Below are positions 7,196 through 12,611 of a stretch of 13,084 bases of DNA, in pieces (the first letter of the stretch is position 1; each line of letters begins with the position of its first letter). Made by a program: the position numbers and the translations under genes. The DNA comes from Clostridia bacterium (lineage in GTDB: Bacteria > Bacillota > Clostridia > Oscillospirales > CAG-272): contig JAFVRI010000035.1 of NCBI GenBank assembly GCA_017504335.1, positions 1 through 13,084 of the forward strand. Direction: 5' to 3'. The notes beneath the pieces are model-generated. The model was not told the DNA's origin. It ran no database searches and saw only the letters and a list, made by a program, of their open reading frames with translations.

Positions 7196-8269
7196 ATGCC
7201 TTTTGAACAGGATAACGGATTTGATTACGGTGTAAAGATTAAGGTCGTCGGTGTGGGCGGAGGCGGAAACAACGCCATCAACCGCATGATCGCCGCAGGC
7301 GTGAAGGGCGTGGATTTCATCGCCATCAACACGGACAAGCAGGCATTGAGAAGATGTAAGGCAAACACCCAGCTGGTCATTGGTGAGAAGATTACCAACG
7401 GCTTCGGAGCCGGCTCGAACCCCGAGATCGGTGAGAGAGCAGCGGAGGAAGCAGTAAACGAGATCAAGAAGCTCCTCTCGGGCGCGGATATGATCTTTAT
7501 TACCGCAGGTATGGGCGGCGGAACCGGAACGGGCGCAACTCCCGTTGTGGCAAGACTGGCGCAGGAAATGGAGATCCTCACGGTTGGTGTGGTAACCACC
7601 CCCTTCCAGTTTGAGGGTCGCAAGAAGATGGACCGTGCCAACGAGGGAATCGCGGAGCTTGCTCCTTATGTAGATTCCTTGGTTGTGATCCCCAACGAGA
7701 GACTGAAGCTGGTAACCGATACCCGCATCACCCTGATGAATGCGTTCACCGAGGCAGACGAGGTTCTTCGCCGTGCGGTACAGAGCATCTCCGATCTGAT
7801 CAACGTACCCGGATTCATCAACATCGACTTTGCTGACGTGACCTCTGTCATTGCCAACTCCGGCAAGGCATACATGGGTGTTGGCAGCGCAACTGGTAAG
7901 GATAAGGCACAGGTTGCCGCAAGCATGGCAATCTCCAGCCCTCAGCTCGAGACCTCCATCAAGGGCGCGAAGGGAATCATCATCAGCATTTCCGCTTCTC
8001 CCGACGTGGGTCTGGAGGATGTGGACCTGGCAGCTTCCATGATCTCCTCCGAGTGCAATGCCGAGGCAAGCGTCATCTTCGGTGTGGCATTCGATAACGA
8101 TCTTGAGGATGAGATGCGCATCACCATCGTAGCCGCAGGCTTCGATCAGGAGGCAGAGCCCGTTCCCGAGGCAGCTCCCGCCGAGGAGGCTGCTCCCGTG
8201 GAGGAAACTCCCAAGGTAGAGCCCAAGAAGGCAGATCTGGTTGATTCCATTCTTGAAAATCTGTTTTGA
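7196..8269 (+). CDS. ftsZ: Cell division GTPase FtsZ, second of two tandem copies
   Basis: A second complete FtsZ, aligned without gaps to the first over residues 1-321 with about 232 identical positions (hand count, ~72%). Seen: VGGGGNNAINRM (19-31), GGGTGTG (107-113) and the synergy loop NIDFADV (N209, D211, D214), so GTP binding and hydrolysis residues are kept. Where the first copy has SKRRM, this one has GRKKM: a Lys (K144) at the position aligned with the Arg that contacts nucleotide in E. coli FtsZ (R142). The linker (residues ~322-343) is short, Pro/Ala/Glu-rich, and the protein ends KADLVDSILENLF, again unlike the standard C-terminal peptide. ATG has AGGAGG (7183-7188) at a 7-base spacing. 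357 residues. It probably arose by duplication of its neighbour; whether both assemble in one ring cannot be told from sequence. Confidence 0.96.
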   Translation: MPFEQDNGFDYGVKIKVVGVGGGGNNAINRMIAAGVKGVDFIAINTDKQALRRCKANTQLVIGEKITNGFGAGSNPEIGERAAEEAVNEIKKLLSGADMIFITAGMGGGTGTGATPVVARLAQEMEILTVGVVTTPFQFEGRKKMDRANEGIAELAPYVDSLVVIPNERLKLVTDTRITLMNAFTEADEVLRRAVQSISDLINVPGFINIDFADVTSVIANSGKAYMGVGSATGKDKAQVAASMAISSPQLETSIKGAKGIIISISASPDVGLEDVDLAASMISSECNAEASVIFGVAFDNDLEDEMRITIVAAGFDQEAEPVPEAAPAEEAAPVEETPKVEPKKADLVDSILENLF

Positions 8270-8302
8270 TTGAATTGAAGAAATCAAAAAAGAATCCTCC
8301 GA

Positions 8303-8317
8303 TAGGGTCATACCCTA
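8303..8317 (+). repeat. Short inverted repeat downstream of the second ftsZ
   Basis: TAGGGT (8303-8308), CAT, ACCCTA (8312-8317): a perfect 6-bp stem with a 3-base loop and no T-run. Function unknown. Confidence 0.35.
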
Positions 8318-8332
8318 AAGGACAGTTCTAAA

Positions 8333-8376
8333 AAACACGGCATATCTCGAAAGAGGTATGCCGTGTTTCGCGTTTT
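8333..8376 (+). terminator. Intrinsic terminator of the ftsZ-ftsZ unit
   Basis: AAACACGGCATATCTC (8333-8348), a GAAA tetraloop, and a 16-base right arm (8353-8368) that pairs throughout with one G-U pair, followed by CGCG and TTTTT (8372-8376). A very stable GNRA-capped stem; the T-run is offset by a few bases. Confidence 0.85.
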
Positions 8377-8393
8377 TGTATACGAATGCAGTG

Positions 8394-8414
8394 CTTGTCA
8401 GGAAATTTGACAAG
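8394..8414. repeat. 7-bp inverted repeat between the two terminators
   Basis: CTTGTCA (8394-8400) and TGACAAG (8408-8414), 7-base gap. No T-run and no start signal attached. Unknown; it may be a protein site or chance. Confidence 0.3.
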
Positions 8415-8426
8415 TTATAGATGAAT

Positions 8427-8454
8427 AAAAAAAGCTCCCTTGTGTAAAGGGAGC
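8427..8454 (-). terminator. Intrinsic terminator of the GH172-type gene (minus strand)
   Basis: Read on the minus strand, GCTCCCTT (8454-8447), a 5-base loop, AAGGGAGC (8441-8434) and then seven T (8433-8427). It lies 130 bases beyond the stop of the minus-strand gene. The 8455-8584 stretch between them shows no gene or clear signal. Confidence 0.85.
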
Positions 8455-8584
8455 AAAGTTGACTGAGGGCGCTCTTTTCATTTCTTTCGGAGGGTATGCG
8501 TGGTACTTCTTATGATTGATTCCGTTATTGGAGCTTGTCTTAGGACAGTGACCTTCTCCGAAGACTTTTTGCGTTTCGCGACAT

Positions 8585-9646
8585 TTACGTTAGCTCGCGC
8601 TCATTTGCGGAGGGCATTTCGGGATATACGTCATCCAAATTGTCCGAGTACCAATAGGCAACCGAGGAAATATCATCCTGCAAGGGAAGATATCTGCCTC
8701 CACTTCTCCAGCCGAGCGCCTGTATGGTCACCCGCAGATCCTCCTTAAAGTAAATCGGATCGGTAATATGCCAACGGTACAGATCGAAATACCTTTGGGG
8801 GTGATAAAGATCGTCCGTGTGACCGACCTTGCTCAGCCCACTGTACGGTGAGGAAAACTCGGTATATTTGCCATTCACATCGAAATTATAGGCACCGCAA
8901 AAATAATCCTCGGTTCCCGTTCCGCATATAGAGGGGAAATCGGTATCGCCGTCTATATAGAACATGATCTCGCCCTCTCCCCACCAGCCGTTGGATTTGA
9001 CACCCCAGTGCAGGTAGGTTCCCACGTAAAGTCCGTTGCCCTTGATGCCGTCGAGAATCGTGTAAACCTCTTTATACGGCAAGGGGTTGATCCGTCGGAA
9101 CTGGGCGTGGAAATAGAGGCTGTCCGAAGGAAGCTTCTTTTCTTCACAGTCGATCTGATAGTAGATGTTGGCAGGGTGATTTCCTGTGTTCTCGATCTCT
9201 GCCCGAAAGCCCTTGAAATAGGGCATCTCAAAATAGCAGTTCATTCCTTTACGAGGGTTGTAGCACATTGCGAGACTGTTGATCTGCCGATACTCATTGT
9301 AGTCCGCATTGGCAAAAAAGTCGGAAAGCGGAACGTCCACGGCAGGTTTTTTTTGATCGTCAAAATAGATCCGAAGAAGCAATTGTCTGCCATATTTTGC
9401 GCTGTCGGTGATCCAAAAATGCTTGATCGCTCCCTCTCCCCGAATATCGGCAAGCACGGCAGTCTCACCTGCTTCCAACACGATGTAGGGATTCACCTTC
9501 CAGCCCTGCCCCAACTCGCGGGCAGCATATGACGCACTTCCGGTATCGAGCGATGCTTTGCCGCCATTGCCCTTTTTACCGCTCGGATTCTCCGGACATA
9601 CGGAGAAGGTTCGAATATCTTTTTTTACAGTAAGATTATTTAACAT
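8585..9646 (-). CDS. DUF2961 protein, GH172-type glycoside hydrolase
   Basis: The protein matches the DUF2961 family, now CAZy family GH172, whose known members act on furanosides (difructose dianhydride I synthase/hydrolase and exo-D-arabinofuranosidases). Seen: the WITD segment near residue 80, the VPLSDFF segment, and the signature WWGEGEIMFYIDGD...GTGTEDYF, with E224/E226 and E246-D247 as candidate catalytic acids (inferred from family spacing). There is no signal peptide, so it probably acts in the cytoplasm on imported oligosaccharides, though no transporter is in the window. The frame is open back to 9706, but the ATG at 9646 has GGAGGT at a 7-base spacing and is preferred, giving 353 residues, near family length. 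It is divergent from an araC-type gene that likely controls it. The substrate cannot be told from sequence. Confidence 0.85.
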   Translation of the reverse strand: MLNNLTVKKDIRTFSVCPENPSGKKGNGGKASLDTGSASYAARELGQGWKVNPYIVLEAGETAVLADIRGEGAIKHFWITDSAKYGRQLLLRIYFDDQKKPAVDVPLSDFFANADYNEYRQINSLAMCYNPRKGMNCYFEMPYFKGFRAEIENTGNHPANIYYQIDCEEKKLPSDSLYFHAQFRRINPLPYKEVYTILDGIKGNGLYVGTYLHWGVKSNGWWGEGEIMFYIDGDTDFPSICGTGTEDYFCGAYNFDVNGKYTEFSSPYSGLSKVGHTDDLYHPQRYFDLYRWHITDPIYFKEDLRVTIQALGWRSGGRYLPLQDDISSVAYWYSDNLDDVYPEMPSANERELT

Positions 9647-9672
9647 TTGTTGTACCTCCAAAATAATTGTTA

Positions 9673-9701
9673 TTGAAATTATATCGGAATTGTGGTACAA
9701 T
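9673..9701 (+). promoter_or_regulatory. Promoter of the AraC-family gene (plus strand)
   Basis: TTGAAA (9673-9678), a 17-base spacer and TACAAT (9696-9701), each five of six consensus bases. Expected RNA start is near 9708, about 47 bases before the start codon. Confidence 0.72.
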
Positions 9702-9706
9702 GTCAA
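9678..9706 (-). promoter_or_regulatory. Consensus promoter of the GH172-type gene (minus strand)
   Basis: On the minus strand, TTGACA (9706-9701), a 17-base spacer and TATAAT (9683-9678): a perfect match to the sigma-A consensus at both boxes. It overlaps the regulator's promoter on the opposite strand. Confidence 0.85.
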
Positions 9707-9714
9707 TGATAGAT

Positions 9715-9726
9715 ATTGATATCAAT
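9715..9726. promoter_or_regulatory. 12-bp palindrome, possible operator
   Basis: ATTGATATCAAT is a perfect palindrome located just after the expected araC RNA start and upstream of the -35 box of the GH172-type gene. The position suits autoregulation of the regulator plus control of the divergent gene. AraC proteins more often bind direct repeats, so the binder could be another factor. Confidence 0.45.
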
Positions 9727-9754
9727 TTAACATTTCTTGACAGGAGGAATCACT

Positions 9755-10639
9755 ATGAATTTATCCTTGATCAATCCCTATATACGTTTAAGTATGGAAT
9801 CGAGAATTCCTTCGGGATATAATATTGCGCAGAGAATGATTTACGATTACGAGCTTATATACCTTGAAGAAGGAAGCTTTACTTTTATTTACAATGGTAA
9901 AGTCTATTTTTGCAAGGCGGGAGATATCATTTTTATCCGCCCCGGAGTCGCGCATAGCTTTCTCCTTGATCATGGTGAAATATCTCAACCGCATATTCAT
10001 TTTGATATCACGCACCGTCCCCATAGTGAATGCATACCTATATCTTTTAAAGATTTGGATAAAATGTCAGATGCCGAAAGGGAATGGATACACAAGGATT
10101 ATTATTCCTTATACAAACACACGCCGTTGCTTGATATTAAAAACAAACCGGAATTTTTGGAAGCGTTTTATAAGATCGTTTCGGGACATTTAGATGATTT
10201 GACAAAAAAATCATTGATGATCAAACTGATTGCGATTATTACAAACGACAATTTTCCGGAACTGTTGCAAAGTGATAAGCAATTAAATGTGGTAAATCAG
10301 ATCAAGGATTATATAGATGCCGGAAATGGTATGGGAATGACTCTTGATGATTTTTCAAAAATCTTTTTTTACGACAAATTCTATTTGGAAAGAACGTTTA
10401 AGAAGACCTTTGGGATGAATATTATAGCATACCGAAACAAAAAAAGAATGGAGTTTGCAAAAGATCTTTTGAAAATCTATTCAGTATCCAGAGTATCGGA
10501 ATTGCTCGGATACCAGTCCGTATACTCCTTCAGTAGAGCTTATAAAAGTTATTTTGACCATGCACCGAGTAAAAACAAAAGCATCAAAGCTCAAATCTTA
10601 CCCGCCAAAGTGGCAGGCAAACAAAAAGCCACCGATTAG
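9755..10639 (+). CDS. AraC-family transcriptional regulator
   Basis: Seen: an N-terminal cupin-like sensor domain (about residues 25-100, with the YELIYLEEGSFTFIYNG and GDIIFIRPGVAHSF segments typical of sugar-responsive AraC proteins) and a C-terminal double helix-turn-helix (about residues 185-280), where TLDDFSKIFFYDKFYLERTFKKTFG and the following VSELLGYQSVYSFSRAYKSYF fit the two DNA-binding helices. A TTG at 9737 also opens the frame, but AGGAGG (9742-9747) sits inside that leader and is spaced 7 bases from the ATG at 9755, so the protein is 294 residues. Such regulators usually switch on a neighbouring sugar-use gene; here the target is probably the divergent GH172-type gene. The gene is visibly richer in A/T than its neighbours (for example 21 of 60 bases G/C at 10081-10140), which suggests acquisition by transfer. 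Ends in TAG. Confidence 0.9.
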   Translation: MNLSLINPYIRLSMESRIPSGYNIAQRMIYDYELIYLEEGSFTFIYNGKVYFCKAGDIIFIRPGVAHSFLLDHGEISQPHIHFDITHRPHSECIPISFKDLDKMSDAEREWIHKDYYSLYKHTPLLDIKNKPEFLEAFYKIVSGHLDDLTKKSLMIKLIAIITNDNFPELLQSDKQLNVVNQIKDYIDAGNGMGMTLDDFSKIFFYDKFYLERTFKKTFGMNIIAYRNKKRMEFAKDLLKIYSVSRVSELLGYQSVYSFSRAYKSYFDHAPSKNKSIKAQILPAKVAGKQKATD

Positions 10640-10644
10640 AGCAG

Positions 10645-10668
10645 TGCTTCAATGACATGTTTGAAGCA
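10645..10668. repeat. 8-bp inverted repeat after the AraC-family gene
   Basis: TGCTTCAA (10645-10652) and TTGAAGCA (10661-10668) with an 8-base loop, 5 bases after the stop codon and without a T-run. It may stabilise the 3' end upstream of the real terminator. Confidence 0.35.
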
Positions 10669-10695
10669 TACGGTATCCCTAATAACCGTTACAAC

Positions 10696-10726
10696 AAAAA
10701 AGGATGCGGAAATCCGCATCCTTTTT
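10696..10726. terminator. Bidirectional terminator between the AraC-family gene and rplL
   Basis: Six A (10696-10701), GGATGCGG, loop AAAT, CCGCATCC, five T (10722-10726). The stem is followed by a T-run on both strands, so it can end the plus-strand araC-type transcript and the minus-strand rplJ-rplL transcript. Confidence 0.9.
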
Positions 10727-10744
10727 ATGTAGGGAAGGGTTAAA

Positions 10745-11125
10745 TTACTTAACCTCAACCTCTGCGCCAGCGTCCTCGAGAGCCTTCTTAACAGACTCAG
10801 CCTCTTCCTTGGAAACGCCTTCCTTAACGGTCTTGGGAGCACCCTCAACCATCTCCTTAGCTTCCTTCAGGCCCAGTCCGGTGATCTCGCGAACTGCCTT
10901 GATAACGTCCAGCTTCTTAGCGCCGAAGGACTTCAGCACTACGTCAAACTCGGTCTTCTCCTCTGCTGCGGGAGCTGCTGCTGCGCCTGCTGCTGCAACT
11001 ACGCCTACGGGAGCTGCTGCGGATACGCCGAACTCTTCCTCAACTGCCTTTACCAGGTCAGCGAGCTCAATGATGGTGAGAGACTTAATCTCTTCCAGAA
11101 TGTTAGTGATCTTTTCAGATGCCAT
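10745..11125 (-). CDS. rplL: 50S ribosomal protein L7/L12
   Basis: L7/L12 forms the flexible stalk of the large subunit that recruits and activates translation GTPases; dimers are anchored by L10. Seen: an N-terminal dimerisation domain (residues 1-34), the Ala/Gly-rich hinge (about 35-53, AAGAAAAPAAEE), and the C-terminal domain with EKTEFDVVL, IKAVREITGLGLKEAKEMVE and KKALEDAGAEVEVK. 126 residues, normal length. An AAGGAGGA site precedes the ATG. It lies 74 bases after rplJ on the same strand; that gap holds a weak 5-bp hairpin (11167-11180) and no terminator. Downstream is a terminator, not rpoB. Confidence 0.98.
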   Translation of the reverse strand: MASEKITNILEEIKSLTIIELADLVKAVEEEFGVSAAAPVGVVAAAGAAAAPAAEEKTEFDVVLKSFGAKKLDVIKAVREITGLGLKEAKEMVEGAPKTVKEGVSKEEAESVKKALEDAGAEVEVK

Positions 11126-11199
11126 TTTCGTGTTCCTCCTTAATTCGGAATCAATAAATTTAGATTTGCGTTAAGACGCATAAAGTGTTGAGGCGGTAA

Positions 11200-11748
11200 T
11201 TAAGCCTCGGTTGCTGCCTCGGGTGCAGCTTCGGTTGCAGCCTCGGGAGCTGCTTCGCCGTCCTTGTCGACGACTGCCTGGAGAGCATATGCAAGACCGT
11301 ACAGAGGGGACTTGATGCTTCCGAGCAACTTTGCGATGAGGACTTCCTTGGAAGGAATGTCCGCCAGATAGAGAACAGTATCCTTGTCCACTACCTTTCC
11401 GTCAAGGTAACCTGCCAGAATCTCGAAGGACTCGATCTTCTCTGCGTACTCCTTGAGGACCTTTGCAGGAGCGACTGCATCGGTGGTTCCGATTGCGATA
11501 GCGGTCATACCGGACAGGTACTGCTTCATATCGCCGAGACCAACCTCGTCACATGCTCTGCCGGTCATGGAGTTCTTCATAACGGTGTACTTAACGCCTG
11601 CCTCACGGAGAGCCTTACGCATCTTCGTGTCAGCATCCACGGTAATACCCTGGTAGTTAACGACAACACCTGCAGGAGAATTCTTCAGCTGTTCCGCCAG
11701 ATCAGCAACAATCGCTTGCTTCTGTTCAAGAATGGATTTGCTAGGCAC
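11200..11748 (-). CDS. rplJ: 50S ribosomal protein L10, GTG start
   Basis: L10 is the base of the ribosomal stalk: its N-terminal domain binds 23S rRNA and its C-terminal helix carries L7/L12 dimers. Seen: the N-terminal KSILEQKQAIVADLAEQLKN helix, VVVNYQGITV, the LREAGVKYTVMKNSM segment, and KVLKEYAEK further on. The last 18 residues are a low-complexity repeat (EAAPEAAT units), which makes the protein 182 residues, a little longer than usual. The start is GTG, with GGGAGGT 8 bases upstream. The 5' leader carries an L10-type regulatory RNA, so the operon is probably controlled by L10-L12 itself. rplK and rplA are not upstream. Confidence 0.97.
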   Translation of the reverse strand: MPSKSILEQKQAIVADLAEQLKNSPAGVVVNYQGITVDADTKMRKALREAGVKYTVMKNSMTGRACDEVGLGDMKQYLSGMTAIAIGTTDAVAPAKVLKEYAEKIESFEILAGYLDGKVVDKDTVLYLADIPSKEVLIAKLLGSIKSPLYGLAYALQAVVDKDGEAAPEAATEAAPEAATEA

Positions 11749-11787
11749 TTTCTTTCACCTCCCATGTGAAATGTGTTCGCAGGAAAT

Positions 11788-11912
11788 AAAAAATCTTTCC
11801 CCCGAAAGACATAGTCCTTGCGCGAAGAAAGATAACGAAAAGATATTTCATTGATCTTGTCCTCGGCAGGGAGGCTAACGCCTTTACGGAGACCTGCTGT
11901 CTTTGGATAACA
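11788..11912 (-). promoter_or_regulatory. L10 leader RNA with terminator-like hairpin
   Basis: The leader has the hallmarks of the ribosomal L10 leader: CCAAAGACAGCAGG (11906-11893) and CCTGCCGAGG (11870-11861) on the minus strand, the segments that fold into the L10-L12 binding site. Nearer the gene, TCTTTC (11809-11804), GGGG, GAAAGA (11799-11794) is followed by six T (11793-11788), an intrinsic terminator. An earlier ATCTTTC (11833-11827) can pair with the same GAAAGAT arm, so alternative folds are possible. Autogenous attenuation of rplJL is known in Bacillus subtilis; the same mechanism is inferred here. Confidence 0.8.
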
Positions 11913-11918
11913 TCAAGT

Positions 11919-11946
11919 ATTATACCATAAAAAAAATATTTGTCAA
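11919..11946 (-). promoter_or_regulatory. Strong promoter of rplJ-rplL (minus strand)
   Basis: TTGACA (11946-11941), a 16-base spacer and TATAAT (11924-11919) on the minus strand, both perfect, with a TGG just before the -10 (extended -10 form). RNA start is expected near 11912, about 165 bases before the rplJ GTG. Confidence 0.88.
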
Positions 11947-11949
11947 TAG

Positions 11950-11978
11950 TTTTTTGAAAAGTTTTTTAAATATTTTTT
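11950..11978 (-). promoter_or_regulatory. Phased A-tracts upstream of the rplJ promoter
   Basis: Three runs of six A on the minus strand (11978-11973, 11967-11962, 11955-11950) are spaced 11-12 bases apart, about one helical turn, ending directly before the -35 box. This is the layout of an UP element or curved activator region typical of highly expressed genes. Confidence 0.6.
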
Positions 11979-11995
11979 ATTGGTTTCAAAGGAGA

Positions 11996-12018
11996 AGGAG
12001 GAATGACTCATTCCTCCT
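11996..12018. repeat. 23-bp palindrome spanning the regulator's stop codon
   Basis: AGGAGGAATGA (11996-12006), one central base, TCATTCCTCCT (12008-12018): a perfect 11-bp stem that overlaps the TGA stop of the minus-strand gene. No T-run follows immediately on either strand, so it is at best a weak terminator; as a folded RNA the loop would need to open a few pairs. Confidence 0.5.
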
Positions 12019-12568
12019 CGGATTCTTCAATTTCATTGCGCTCCAAGATCCTCTTGGCAAAGTCCACAAGCTTCTTCCGAAGCCAATCGGGAGAAACAAT
12101 GCGGATGTCGGCATCCGCGGAAACCGCAATGCCGAGAAACAGCTTGACGCTGGGGAACTCACAGCGATAGCGGTGATGGGGCTCTTCTCCCACGATAAAG
12201 GAACGAAGGTTCATAACCGTCATTTTATCGGTGATCTCCAGGGTGGCGGAGTAGGGAAGCTGAAGCTGTACGATGGAGCGAACCGCGGACAGATCGTTGA
12301 ATGCCTGAAGTCCGGATACCACGTCCTGATAGTCGGTATCGTTTTCCGACTACAGAAGAAGGGGCAGCATGAAATCGCTGTCATAGTAGTATCCCTTCCG
12401 CTTGGAGCAATACTGAAGCGGTGCCTCCAGATCCTTGCGGAGATACTCCACATCGCGCTGTGCCTGACGGTGGGAGATCTCAAAGCGCTCGGAAAGGTGC
12501 GAAGCATTGGGATAGCAGCCCGCCTTTATTTTCTTATGAAGCCATTGAATACGGTCATTTGCACTCAT
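12008..12568 (-). pseudogene. WYL-family transcriptional regulator interrupted by an in-frame TAG
   Basis: One reading frame of 187 codons, broken by a TAG at 12352-12350 (codon 73). The first part carries a winged helix-turn-helix of the DeoR/YafY type: SANDRIQWLHKKI, YPNASHLSERFEISHRQAQRDVEYL, then a KRKGYYYDSDFMLPLL wing. The part after the stop carries the C-terminal WCX-like extension, ending with ADIRIVSPDWLRKKLVDFAKRI. The two halves are in the same frame and belong together; a CAG-to-TAG change at codon 73 would explain the break. A GTG at 12322 could restart translation but lacks a good ribosome binding site. The middle WYL domain seems to be missing or very short (usual family length is about 300). 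The ATG at 12568 has GAGGAG 8 bases upstream, 43 bases after the upstream membrane protein gene. Other options: a sequencing error, or read-through. Confidence 0.65.
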
Positions 12569-12611
12569 GACACACTCCTCGTTGATTGGATATAAATAAA
12601 GGAAAGGAACA

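Noticed and set aside
8500..8748. Small plus-strand open frame downstream of the ftsZ unit.
   Set aside because: It overlaps the end of the GH172-type gene, lacks a ribosome binding site and shows no protein-like pattern.
9647..9706. Upstream start of the GH172-type protein (20 extra residues).
   Set aside because: Those codons overlap the perfect promoter, and the ATG at 9646 has an ideal GGAGGT site.
10639..10743. A short open stretch after the AraC-family gene, in another frame, that reads like a protein end (…FNDMFEAYGIPNNRYN…), possibly a gene remnant.
   Set aside because: It is only about 34 codons, has no start or ribosome binding site and runs through the terminator stem. No family could be named with confidence.
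11201..11255. Near-repeats at the 3' end of rplJ as a possible mobile or regulatory repeat.
   Set aside because: They only encode the Ala/Glu/Pro-rich tail of L10 (EAAPEAAT units), a low-complexity coding repeat.
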